The position numbers and the translations under genes were made by a program. Under the pieces are notes generated by a model. That model had not been told where the DNA came from, made no database searches, and worked only from the letters and a program-made list of their open reading frames with translations. This document shows, piece after piece, positions 44,149-52,913 of a stretch of 64,000 bases of DNA. The first letter of the stretch is position 1. Every line of letters begins with the position of its first letter. Location of the stretch: the NCBI RefSeq assembly GCF_001642835.1, contig NZ_LXEI01000013.1, positions 1 to 64,000 of the forward strand, written 5' to 3'. The DNA is from Pseudotamlana agarivorans. GTDB taxonomy: Bacteria > Bacteroidota > Bacteroidia > Flavobacteriales > Flavobacteriaceae.

Positions 44149-45489
44149 TTATTGCCATTTATTTTCATCTTCTTGCATAAACTGCTCAATTTTACGCTTT
44201 TCCCAGTTGCGCCCAAAGGCGCCATCGTCTACAAAAACACGAAAGGCCTGAACAACTAAACCTATACCCCAGCCAAACATGGGGAACCAAAACCACTGGA
44301 AGCCCCAATAGGTTTTAAAGTTTACAAAAATTAAAAAAGGAATAACTACGAGATAAGAGCCTAGGCTATAATAAAATCCTTTAAGTTCCTCGACGTGCTT
44401 GCGTGCGCGTACGTAACTGTCGTCTAAATGTGATTGTGATGTATGTGTTCTCATGATTGATATTTGTTTGGTAAGCATTGGTATTGCTACAGCAAAACGG
44501 TTTGCTTCTTTAATGATATTTATTTTTCTATGGGTAAGTAAGTTGTAGCGTTGGTTGATGTTATTTAAACCTACACCACTACTCTTTTTTACAATTTGTT
44601 TTGGCTGAAAGTTATTTTCGACCACCAAATCGTTTCCGTCTTCAAAAATGGTTATATGCAAAGGTTTACTTGGCGTAACCATATTGTGTTTTACCGCATT
44701 TTCTAGTAACAATTGCAGCGATAAAGGCACGACTTTACTTTCGGGGTTTGTAGCTTGCTCTGGCATATTGAATACGATGCTATCTTCGAAACGCATTTTT
44801 AATAAAGACATGTAGGTTTTGGCAAACTGCAACTCCTCGTCTACCGTTACCAATTCTTTATTTTTTTGTTCTAAAACATAACGATAGACTTTGGATAGAC
44901 CCGTTGTAAATTTTTGTGCGTTTTTCGGATTTTCTTCAATTAAACTAGTTAGTACATTTAAACTATTGAATAGAAAATGTGGGTCTAATTGATTTTTTAA
45001 AGCATCGAATTTCGCACTTGCAGTGCCCGCGATAACCTTTTGTTCTTTAAGCTTGTTTTGCTGATACCTATTGTAGTAATAAATAACATTAAAAACCGCG
45101 ATGATGCTTAAGGTTATCCAAAGTCCAAATTGATAATATTCCAGTTTTTCACGCTCCAAAAAGGTACTAAAATCTACCCCATAATACAGAGTAGCCGTAA
45201 TGGCTCTAAGCAGAAAAAGCCCAACTATAGTAATAAGGACAGCGCCTATGACACTTATTGCAATACGTTTTTTCCATTTTCCCTCTTTCCAATTTACGCG
45301 GTCTAAATATGCAAAGAAATATATATTTGAAAACCCTAGTACAAAAGCATACAATTGATAAAACACAAAATCTATAAAGATTTCACTAGTATTATTTCCA
45401 TCAAAACCACCAGAAATTAAAGTGCCCATTACAAAAACGACACTACCTATTACAAAGGTTAGAATGATATTTTTTAGGAGTTTTGACAT
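44149..45489 (-). CDS. LytS-type sensor histidine kinase fused to a C-terminal 2TM domain
   Basis: Membrane sensor kinase, 446 residues. Four N-terminal helices (to about residue 140), the LytS-type phosphoacceptor region (DPHFLFNSLNVLTSLIEENP), and ATP-binding text (LLLENAVKHN, GVGLNNINQRYNLL). After residue about 345 the chain continues with MRTHTSQSHLDDSYVRARKH, VEELKGFYYSLGSYLVVIPF and a second helix, which is a full 2TM domain like the two separate 2TM genes downstream. No stop lies between. Partner of the LytTR regulator at 42525. Confidence 0.88.
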   Translation of the reverse strand: MSKLLKNIILTFVIGSVVFVMGTLISGGFDGNNTSEIFIDFVFYQLYAFVLGFSNIYFFAYLDRVNWKEGKWKKRIAISVIGAVLITIVGLFLLRAITATLYYGVDFSTFLEREKLEYYQFGLWITLSIIAVFNVIYYYNRYQQNKLKEQKVIAGTASAKFDALKNQLDPHFLFNSLNVLTSLIEENPKNAQKFTTGLSKVYRYVLEQKNKELVTVDEELQFAKTYMSLLKMRFEDSIVFNMPEQATNPESKVVPLSLQLLLENAVKHNMVTPSKPLHITIFEDGNDLVVENNFQPKQIVKKSSGVGLNNINQRYNLLTHRKINIIKEANRFAVAIPMLTKQISIMRTHTSQSHLDDSYVRARKHVEELKGFYYSLGSYLVVIPFLIFVNFKTYWGFQWFWFPMFGWGIGLVVQAFRVFVDDGAFGRNWEKRKIEQFMQEDENKWQ

Positions 45490-45878
45490 GGATAAAGAAT
45501 GGTATATAAAAATTGGACGTTTAAATTTAGTAAAAAGAAAATTGGAAGCTTGAATTGGCTAAAAGTTTCAATTTAAATGATCATGTGTTCTTGTTTCATA
45601 TTTTAAGTTTTAAAGGTTAATATGAGACAAATATCTAAACGAAGGGGGCTTTTAAAAAAAAACAAGTACCCAATTGTAAAATAAAGGAGATGAACTGTTG
45701 ATGGTTGATATTTTAATCACAAAAGCTGCCTTAAAAGTCGGTTTTTCGTCAATCTGAAATAATTTCAGATCCTCATCATCATGGCCATTCCATGTGATGA
45801 GATTCAGTGTCAAGCAAAGCATGACGATTGTTTTAACTTTTCAGACAGCTTCTTACTATTGAGTACAACCAGCTTTTA
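45490..45878. other. intergenic region containing repeat element B
   Basis: A 389-bp gap between the tonB stop and the kinase start. The middle is a 129-bp repeat element (separate entry). GATATTTG on the minus strand at 45635-45628 is a weak candidate -7 element for the kinase operon. Confidence 0.45.
45723..45851. repeat. ~130-bp element with inverted ends, copy B
   Basis: Ends AAGCTGCCTTAAAAGT and ACTTTTCAGACAGCTT are inverted. The interior (TTTTTCGTCAATCTGAAAT, TTTCAGAT, GATGAGAT, GCATGACGATTGTTTTAAC) matches the reverse complement of the element at 54926-55065 along most of its length. A 129-bp unit; not coding. Confidence 0.75.
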
Positions 45879-46613
45879 CTATTTTGATCTATACTTAAAA
45901 AAGATAGGTACGGCATATGATACTTTTACAGGCACACCGCGTTGCGTTCCAGGGGTCATTTTCGGCAACAAACTAATAATACGCTCAGCTTCATTCTCTA
46001 AAATCTTATCGGGTCCTCTTGATTTTATGGATGAGATACGCCCTTGACTATCAATAACAAAAATAACAGAAACACGCCCCTGAATCTCTAAATCTAAAGC
46101 GGCTTGGGGATACCTAAAGTTTTTCGTGACGTGCTCTGTTACCTTATTTTTAAAACAATCTATGGCAGCCTGTTTAGTAAGACCTTCGCAACCAGGAAAC
46201 ACAGGAACCTTCTCGATAACAGCAAAAGGCACTTCAACCTCTTCTTCTACTTCCTCTACTTCTACGGCTTGAACAGCAACAGGAATGGACTCTACACTAA
46301 CAGCATCTTCGAGCCCAATTTCAGAGCTTTCGACAACAGTTTCTTCTACCTCAACAACATCTTCAACTATTTTAATAGCCTCTGTTATAGATGCTGGAGG
46401 TGGTGGTGGCGGTGGGGTATTCAATTGTACAATTGGGATGTCTTCCTCAAATTGTTTTTCAACAACCAAAGCTTCGATACTTACTTCCTTAGAATCGTAA
46501 GTCTTATACTCTAAAGCTTGCCAAGTAAAAAACAACATCAAATTTAATCCTATAGCAAAATAAATGCTGCTATGTCTCCCAATTTCGATCTCAGGATTCT
46601 TCTTAGCTTTCAT
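45879..46613 (-). CDS. TonB-family energy transducer
   Basis: Inner-membrane protein, 244 residues, coupling the proton gradient to outer-membrane receptors. One membrane helix (SSIYFAIGLNLMLFF), a proline run (PPPPPPP) and a long acidic linker, then the C-terminal TonB domain (VTKNFRYPQAALDLEIQGRV, SVIFVIDSQGRI, PGTQRGVPVKVSYAVPI). Alone in its operon and with a candidate Fnr-type promoter. TonB should serve the SusC and receptor proteins in this region. Confidence 0.92.
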   Translation of the reverse strand: MKAKKNPEIEIGRHSSIYFAIGLNLMLFFTWQALEYKTYDSKEVSIEALVVEKQFEEDIPIVQLNTPPPPPPPASITEAIKIVEDVVEVEETVVESSEIGLEDAVSVESIPVAVQAVEVEEVEEEVEVPFAVIEKVPVFPGCEGLTKQAAIDCFKNKVTEHVTKNFRYPQAALDLEIQGRVSVIFVIDSQGRISSIKSRGPDKILENEAERIISLLPKMTPGTQRGVPVKVSYAVPIFFKYRSK

Positions 46614-47062
46614 GACGATATAGTTTAGAAATTACTTTTTAACCTTCTTAAAGCTAGTAAATAACCTCTAAAAAAACCATGACAAAAATCATAATAACAA
46701 ACTATTTCACAAGTATTTACACTAATCACCAATTAACTTTATCCCTTATAAAAACAAGCCTATTTGCTTAAGGTGCTTTCCTTAATTTATGGCATCAATT
46801 CTGGCCATGAAACAAACATTTTAAAAGCCAAACCCTGCCTTTAAACAAAAAAAACAGCCTGTGTAGCATTATAAAAACACTCTAAATCTTACCTTTAATG
46901 CTATCATAAATAGAATTCAAAAAAATATTTTTACGAAAGTGTAACAAATTAAAAGTTTCTGCATCTTATCTATTGAACTGATTTAAACCTTTTGCGTTTA
47001 TGTAATAATTGGTTTTTAGCAAACGAAAAAATGTAAACCAGTTCAAAAACTAATCCAATCCA
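46614..47062. other. intergenic region, tonB / ECF gene
   Basis: A 449-bp gap between two divergent genes. Apart from the candidate tonB promoter at 46649-46692, it shows no conserved element I can support. A clear TAnnTTTG promoter for the ECF gene was not found. Confidence 0.4.
46649..46692 (-). promoter_or_regulatory. candidate Fnr-type box and promoter of tonB
   Basis: ATGACAAAAATCAT (46679-46692) matches ATGAY-N4-RTCAT. On the minus strand TAGCTTTA (46656 to 46649) fits TAnnTTTG with one mismatch and begins 29.5 bp from the box centre, the spacing seen at ccoI, ccoS and hemN. The predicted start is near 46645, 32 bp before the tonB ATG. Confidence 0.5.
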
Positions 47063-47557
47063 TTGAATAAAGAACTCGAACATAATTTTGTAGAATTACT
47101 GGAAAAGCATCAAAATATTGTGCACAAGGTATGCCGTTTATACACCAATAATTATGATGCGCATAACGATCTATTTCAAGAAATTACGATTCAATTGTGG
47201 AAAGCCTATCCAAAATTTAGAGGCGATGCTAAATTTAGTACTTGGATGTACCGCGTTGGGTTAAATACAGCGATTACCCTCTATAGAAAATCGAAGCGCA
47301 CCATAAACACACAAGATTTTGATGGTGTGGCTTTCAAAATAAAAGCTGATTACTACGACGATACAGAAGAGCAACAATTAAAGATCCTCTACCAAGCCGT
47401 ACACCAATTGAATGACATTGAAAAAGCATTGGTGTTTTTGTACTTAGAAGACAAAGATTACAGAGAAATAAGTGAAACTTTAGGTATAAGTGAAGTGAAT
47501 GCCAGAGTGAAGATGAATAGAATTAAAACGAAACTTAAAACCATTTTAAATCCGTAA
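47063..47557 (+). CDS. ECF sigma-70 factor
   Basis: RNA polymerase sigma factor of 164 residues. Starts with TTG; no ATG precedes it in frame and the next Met is too far inside. Region 2 (CRLYTNNYDAHNDLFQEITI, then KFSTWMYRVGLN) and region 4 (YLEDKDYREISETLGISEVN) are clear. It is followed after four bases by a membrane protein gene that probably regulates it. Confidence 0.9.
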   Translation: MNKELEHNFVELLEKHQNIVHKVCRLYTNNYDAHNDLFQEITIQLWKAYPKFRGDAKFSTWMYRVGLNTAITLYRKSKRTINTQDFDGVAFKIKADYYDDTEEQQLKILYQAVHQLNDIEKALVFLYLEDKDYREISETLGISEVNARVKMNRIKTKLKTILNP

Positions 47558-47561
47558 ACCT

Positions 47562-48194
47562 ATGGATGAATTAGATTTATTAAAAAAGGACTGGAACAAA
47601 AAGTCTGATAGCACTAAAATTTCTGCTAAAGAAATTTACGCTATGCTGCATAAAAAATCGTCTTCTATAGTTAAAACCTTGTTTTACATTAGTATAGGCG
47701 AACTTGTGTTTTGGATACTTATAAACGTGCTACCCTATTTTTTTTCGCAGGCATACAACAACCAGATAGACCTTGTTTACAGTGATAAAAACGTATTGAC
47801 GCTCATAAACGTTTTTAGCTATTCCATAATCCTCATTTTTGTTTATTTACTTTTTAAAGCTCACAAAAGCATTTCGGTAACCGATAACGCAAAAAAACTG
47901 ATGGAAAGCATTTTAAAAACCCGAAAAATCATAAAATATTATGTTTTATATAACCTTATCGTGGCTTCTATTGCCATGTTAATGGGACTGTATTTCGGAA
48001 TTAAATTTACCCCAGAAGTATCAGATAAGCTAGCCGATGCTAGCAGCACCGAATTATTTATCATTTATGGAGTATGTTTTTTAATGACCGCTATTTTTGT
48101 GCTTTGTTTTTGGTTGTTTTACAAGCTCCTTTACGGCCTATTATTAAAACGTTTGAATAGAAATTACAAGGAATTGAAGGAGTTGGAGGTTTGA
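47562..48194 (+). CDS. ECF-linked membrane protein of unknown family
   Basis: Membrane protein of 210 residues with about four helices (near 40-60, 80-102, 125-145 and 160-188). The N-terminus is polar (MDELDLLKKDWNKKSD). It directly follows the ECF gene, a position typical of anti-sigma partners in flavobacteria. No zinc-binding motif is seen. The gene ends one or two bases before a heptamer microsatellite. Confidence 0.65.
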   Translation: MDELDLLKKDWNKKSDSTKISAKEIYAMLHKKSSSIVKTLFYISIGELVFWILINVLPYFFSQAYNNQIDLVYSDKNVLTLINVFSYSIILIFVYLLFKAHKSISVTDNAKKLMESILKTRKIIKYYVLYNLIVASIAMLMGLYFGIKFTPEVSDKLADASSTELFIIYGVCFLMTAIFVLCFWLFYKLLYGLLLKRLNRNYKELKELEV

Positions 48195-48771
48195 AGTTAA
48201 GAATTAAGAATTAAGAATTAAGAATTAAGAATTAAGAATTAAGAATTAAGAATTAAGAATTAAGAGAAAACTACAAATTGAAAATTGTACCTCGCGATAA
48301 TATAAATAAACATATCAACAATTTCTCTACTATTTTGAAGACGATAAACTCTAAGCAGGAAGCTATTTAAACCATGTGTAATCTTTGAAACTTTGAAGCT
48401 TAGCAACTTTGAGGCTTTTATACCTTGACTTCCCGATTACACAATTAAACCATTCAACGATTAAACATTTACCTCATCTACCTTTCTGTCATGTCGAACG
48501 TAGTGAGACATCTTTTAAACTATAACCTTATTTGGTGAGATACCTCCTATCGTCGGTATGACAAACCTACGCAAGTGAAACCTTCGATTACACAGTTAAA
48601 CAATTCAACGATTAAACATTTACCTCATCTACCTCTCTGTCATGTCGAACGCAGTGAGACATCTTTAAAGCGACATTCTTATTTGGTGAGATACCTCTAA
48701 TCGTCGGTACGACAAGTCTACGCAAGTGAAAACCCTCGATTAAACAATTCAACGATTAAACATTAACACAT
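48195..48771. other. repeat-rich gap without genes
   Basis: A 577-bp stretch with a heptamer microsatellite at 48197-48265 and a tandem array at 48435-48775. No coding frame of note. Convergent genes lie on either side. Confidence 0.7.
48197..48265. repeat. (TTAAGAA)n microsatellite
   Basis: Nine perfect TTAAGAA units and a partial tenth begin three bases after the TGA of the ECF-linked membrane gene. Copy number is likely to vary through slippage. It is outside the coding frame. Confidence 0.95.
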
Positions 48772-48775
48772 TTAA
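48435..48775. repeat. tandem array, period 151-152 bp, 2.25 copies
   Basis: Copies begin at 48435, 48586 and 48738 (GATTACAC / GATTACAC / GATTAAAC). Each full copy carries CAACGATTAAACATTTACC, then GTCATGTCGAACG-AGTGAGACATC, TTATTTGGTGAGATACCTC and CGCAAGTGAAA. The two full copies are nearly identical, so duplication is recent. The GTCGAAC / GTCGGTA words relate to the inverted repeat at 17394-17464. Confidence 0.85.
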
Positions 48776-49362
48776 ACCCTCAAATCATCAACCTCAACAA
48801 CATCACCAGGCTGCATCTTATTTAAAAGAATATCACCTACACGAACACGTACTAAACGCAATGTGGGATGCCCAACGGCTGAAGTCATTTTTCGAACTTG
48901 ACGAAATTTCCCTTCCTTTAAGGTTACTGAAATCCATGGCGCTGGTCCGTGGCGCTCGTCTCTTATTTTTTTCGAGCGGGTGGGTAATTCTGGAATACCT
49001 TCTAAAGCAAAAACTTTACAGGGCTTGGTTTGGTATTTTTTTCCATTAAAACCAATTTCGACACCTTCACTCATTTTTGTTATCGCTTCCGCGGAAATAG
49101 CGCCGTCTACTTGAGCATAATATTCCTTTTCCACTTTGCGACTGTTTATATAATCGCTCATTTTTCCATCGGTGGTAAGTAATAGCAAGCCTTCCGACTT
49201 CTCATCTAACCTTCCAATAGCCATAATACCCTCTGGAAAATCGTGAAGCGCACCCAAGAAATTTTTAGATTGCTGTTTTGAGTCATGACTTTTAAACTGA
49301 CTCAAAAAACCGTAGGGTTTGTAGATGATAAAGTGTCTATGATGCGTTTTAGATGCTTCCAT
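48772..49362 (-). CDS. 23S rRNA pseudouridine synthase, RluE-like
   Basis: RNA-modifying enzyme of the RsuA/RluB/E/F family, 196 residues, no S4 domain, so closest in build to RluE. The catalytic Asp is in GRLDEKSEGLLLLTTDG; KEGKFRQVRKMTSAVGHPTL follows in the usual place. Its start codon overlaps the topB gene by 14 bases, so both are probably translated together. Target uridine is not known from sequence. Confidence 0.88.
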   Translation of the reverse strand: MEASKTHHRHFIIYKPYGFLSQFKSHDSKQQSKNFLGALHDFPEGIMAIGRLDEKSEGLLLLTTDGKMSDYINSRKVEKEYYAQVDGAISAEAITKMSEGVEIGFNGKKYQTKPCKVFALEGIPELPTRSKKIRDERHGPAPWISVTLKEGKFRQVRKMTSAVGHPTLRLVRVRVGDILLNKMQPGDVVEVDDLRV

Positions 49363-51652
49363 TTAATATTTGATGCACCAAGGCTTTGGTAGGTTTTTGG
49401 CCGTTCATAGCGGTTCTCACGGCATCGAAAGTCATTTTAAAATCACAACCTGTCTTGTACGCACTGCAACCGTAGGCTGTTTTGCCTTTTAGTACCGTGC
49501 CCTTTTTACATTTCGGACATACCAATTCATCTGAACTTGGTTTAGGTGTCGCTTTCGCGGAAGTTTTTTTAGGCTCTAATTTTAATTTGAAATTATCATC
49601 AAAACGTAACAAACCTTCAACCGAAGCGCCGTCTATTTTAAAACCTTTTAAATTCACAGTAGAACCTTTTTGAAGCAAGCGTATCCACTGTTTTTCAGAG
49701 ATTTTTTTATCAGCAAAATTAAAGGGCAACACAAAATCGCATCCAGCTTTATAACCGCTACAACCATAAGCAGTTTTCCCCTTTAAAAGTTTTGCTTTTT
49801 TACATTTCGGACAATCTTCATTCAAAATGCCTGCAACTTTTTTCTTGGCAGCTTTAGCTTCACGGTTTTTAACGGCAACAAATTGTGAAATATTAGCGCG
49901 TTTGGTTTCGCTACGCACTTCATACACTAAAGCATCCACCATCTGCTTCATATTTCTAATAAAAGCAGCTGCACTAAACTCGCCTTTCTCAATATCTTTG
50001 AGTTGTTTTTCCCAAGACCCTGTCAATTCTGCCGATTTCAATAAATCATTCTGAATCGTATCTATCAACTGAATGCCTGTAACCGTTGGTAAAACTTGTT
50101 TTTTATTTCGTTTTATATATTTTCTTCTAAAAAGGGTTTCAATAATATTGGCTCGAGTAGAAGGTCGTCCAATACCATTTTCCTTCATTAAATCACGTAA
50201 CTCTTCATCGTCCACCTGCTTACCTGCGGTTTCCATAGCTCGAAGTAACGAAGCTTCTGTATATTGATTTGGCGGCTTGGTTTCCTTTTCTAAAAATGAA
50301 GGTTCGTGTGGCCCTTTTTCCCCTTTTACAAAAGTTGGTAAAATACCCGATTCTTTTTCTTTAGCATTTGGATTTTCAAAAACAACACGCCAACCTTTTT
50401 CTATAATTTCTTTACCTGTAGTTTTAAACACAATTTTAGCTGCGTTTCCTAAAACGGTGGTGTTCGAAACCGTACAATCGTCATAAAAAACAGCAATAAA
50501 TCGTTTTACAATAATATCGTAAACCTGCTGCTGGTTGTATTGCAAATTGGTTTGCATACCCGTTGGAATAATGGCATGGTGATCGGTTACTTTTTTATCG
50601 TTAAAAACCTTAGACGATTTTTTAATTTTTTTTCCTAAAAGCGGTTGTGTTAAAGCTGCATAATTAGTTAGCTTCTGAAGAATCCCAGGTACTTTCGGAT
50701 AAATATCGTTTGGTAAAAAAGTGGTATCTACTCTAGGGTAAGTCACCACTTTTCGTTCATATAAGGCCTGAACAATTTTTAAAGTTTCATCGGCCGAAAA
50801 TCCGAATTTGGTATTACAATACACTTGCAACCCTGTTAAATCGAATAATTTTGGCGCGTATTCTTTTCCTTTCTTTTTGGTGATGGAATCAATTTCAAAG
50901 TCACTTTCCTTAACTTTATTAGCCAAAGCTTCACCGTCTTCTTTCTTTAAAAAACGCCCTTCTTCATAACTAAAAAGCGTATCGCGATATAAGGTTTGTA
51001 GCTCCCAATACGGCTGTGGTTTAAAGTTTTCAATTTCCTTAAAACGATTTACCACCATCGCCAAAGTTGGAGTTTGAACACGACCTACCGATAAGACTTG
51101 TTTATATCCACCGTGTTTCACTGTGTATAACCGTGTGGCATTCATACCGAGTAACCAGTCGCCAATCGCTCTTGAAAACCCAGCGTAGTACAAATTATCA
51201 TAATCTGACGCTGGTTTTAAACTTTCAAAACCTTCTTTAATGGCTTCAGTGGTTAACGACGAAATCCACAAACGCTGTACTTCGCCTTTGTAGTTGGCCT
51301 CATTCATCACCCATCGCTGAATAAGTTCTCCCTCCTGCCCGGCATCGCCACAATTTATAACCAATTCGGCTTTATCAAATAAACTTTTTACAATCTTAAA
51401 TTGCTTCTGAATCCCTGAATTAGAAACCACTTTGGTTTCAAACTTTTCTGGAAGCATGGGGAGGTTATTTAAATCCCAACTTTTCCAATAAGGCTTATAA
51501 TCGTTGGGTTCTTTTAGCGTGCATAAATGTCCGAATGTATAAGTTACCGCATAACCGTTACCTTCATAATAACCATCACGCTGAGTATTTGCTCCTAAAA
51601 CAGAAGCAATTTCTCTGGCAACACTAGGTTTTTCAGCAATACAGACTTTCAT
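49349..51652 (-). CDS. topB: DNA topoisomerase III
   Basis: Type IA topoisomerase of 767 residues. Toprim domain (MKVCIAEKPSVAREIASVLG, and NCGDAGQEGELIQRW), catalytic Tyr305 in VVTYPRVDTTFLP, and two C-terminal zinc-ribbon-like copies: CPKCKKAKLLKGKTAYGC and CPKCKKGTVLKGKTAYGC. It relaxes and decatenates DNA. Overlaps the downstream pseudouridine synthase gene. Confidence 0.95.
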   Translation of the reverse strand: MKVCIAEKPSVAREIASVLGANTQRDGYYEGNGYAVTYTFGHLCTLKEPNDYKPYWKSWDLNNLPMLPEKFETKVVSNSGIQKQFKIVKSLFDKAELVINCGDAGQEGELIQRWVMNEANYKGEVQRLWISSLTTEAIKEGFESLKPASDYDNLYYAGFSRAIGDWLLGMNATRLYTVKHGGYKQVLSVGRVQTPTLAMVVNRFKEIENFKPQPYWELQTLYRDTLFSYEEGRFLKKEDGEALANKVKESDFEIDSITKKKGKEYAPKLFDLTGLQVYCNTKFGFSADETLKIVQALYERKVVTYPRVDTTFLPNDIYPKVPGILQKLTNYAALTQPLLGKKIKKSSKVFNDKKVTDHHAIIPTGMQTNLQYNQQQVYDIIVKRFIAVFYDDCTVSNTTVLGNAAKIVFKTTGKEIIEKGWRVVFENPNAKEKESGILPTFVKGEKGPHEPSFLEKETKPPNQYTEASLLRAMETAGKQVDDEELRDLMKENGIGRPSTRANIIETLFRRKYIKRNKKQVLPTVTGIQLIDTIQNDLLKSAELTGSWEKQLKDIEKGEFSAAAFIRNMKQMVDALVYEVRSETKRANISQFVAVKNREAKAAKKKVAGILNEDCPKCKKAKLLKGKTAYGCSGYKAGCDFVLPFNFADKKISEKQWIRLLQKGSTVNLKGFKIDGASVEGLLRFDDNFKLKLEPKKTSAKATPKPSSDELVCPKCKKGTVLKGKTAYGCSAYKTGCDFKMTFDAVRTAMNGQKPTKALVHQILNGSI

Positions 51653-51852
51653 TTATACCATTTAAAACAGGCATGCAAAATAGAACTTTATAATAGCTTT
51701 TAAAAAGGATATTATGAGTAGTTATTAACGGTCTTTAAACCCTTTAATTTAAATAAAACGACATTGAATTTTACTATTTGGGCTGAATATCTTATAGTCA
51801 GCCATATTAACTTTAAACTTCTCATTGACATTTTGTGTTCACTTCAGGTAAA

Positions 51853-52797
51853 TTATGCTTTTACCAGTAAAACATCAGAGAAATAATGTTTACAATCTAA
51901 AAAATGTTTTTCAACCTTTAAATTTGAATGTTTTGCCAGGGCTTCAATTTCTTCGAAATCGTACTTTTTGGAAACTTCTGTCCAAATCAATTCATTGTAA
52001 TCAAAATTAAAACTCTTATTTAACTTATTTAAAACTACGGTTTGCTTTCGCAGGCTAACCATATAACTTCTCACCTCTCCATTTGTTGGATTGTAATGGC
52101 AATAAAAGTCAAAGTCGTCAATTTTAAAATCACCATCAAATGTTGTATTAATGCGATGCAAAAGATTTAAGTTAAACCGCTTTGTTATATTTTGTGCATC
52201 ATCATAAGCCTTTTGTATGGTTATTGGATTTTTCTTCAAATCCATGCCTAATAACAGTTTGTCTTGCGGTTTCATGTTCTGATTTAAAAGGCGCAACAAA
52301 TCTTTAGCTTCTTCTTTAGCATAATTACCAATGTTACTCCCCAAAAACAATAATAAACTCGGTATATTAGTTTGTAGATTTTCTTTGGAAAGCACTTCAA
52401 AATAGTCCCCAACCCGAGGATGAATGGAAAGACTAGGCAAACGCTCCTTTAATCGCTCTAATAAACTATTCATAGCGCCTTGACAAATATCAATAGGAAC
52501 GTAATGAAAATCGATATCATTATTCACCAAATATTCCAACAATTTAAATGTTTTAAAGCCATCACCTGCTCCTAGTTCTACGATATTAAAAGGCTCTTTA
52601 AAATTTACAGTATCTATAATTTGTTTAGGTTGAAGGGATAATATTTCAAATTCACTATCGGTTAAGTAATACTCTGGCATATGCATAATTTCTTGAAAAA
52701 TTTTACTACCATTAGCATCATAAAAATATTTAGAAGAAAGATATTTATCCTGGGCCGTTAACCCTTCAATGATGTCGTTTGCAAATGTTTTATTCAT
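51853..52797 (-). CDS. egtD: L-histidine N(alpha)-methyltransferase
   Basis: Trimethylates histidine to hercynine, first step of ergothioneine formation; 314 residues. SAM-binding text is NIVELGAGDGFKTFKLLEYL; other conserved stretches are KYFYDANGSKIFQEIMHMPE and FLGSNIGNYAKEEAK. It lies downstream of egtB on the same strand (116 bases between). A separate EgtD rules out the fused ovothiol enzyme. Ergothioneine is the expected product. Confidence 0.88.
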   Translation of the reverse strand: MNKTFANDIIEGLTAQDKYLSSKYFYDANGSKIFQEIMHMPEYYLTDSEFEILSLQPKQIIDTVNFKEPFNIVELGAGDGFKTFKLLEYLVNNDIDFHYVPIDICQGAMNSLLERLKERLPSLSIHPRVGDYFEVLSKENLQTNIPSLLLFLGSNIGNYAKEEAKDLLRLLNQNMKPQDKLLLGMDLKKNPITIQKAYDDAQNITKRFNLNLLHRINTTFDGDFKIDDFDFYCHYNPTNGEVRSYMVSLRKQTVVLNKLNKSFNFDYNELIWTEVSKKYDFEEIEALAKHSNLKVEKHFLDCKHYFSDVLLVKA

Positions 52798-52913
52798 CTT
52801 GGCTTTTCATTTAATTTAAAAACTGTACTCAAACCGTTATACACCATACCTTTGTGTTTTCGATTGCGATGTATACCCTACCAAAAAAGTGGACATGTGT
52901 TTTAGTAATAAAC

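Noticed and set aside
45781-46047. Plus-strand open frame of 88 codons
   Set aside because: It runs through repeat element B and antisense to tonB, so it is a chance frame.
48197-48775. CRISPR-like array
   Set aside because: Repeats are a 7-bp microsatellite and a 151-bp tandem duplication with no spacers of regular length and no cas genes.
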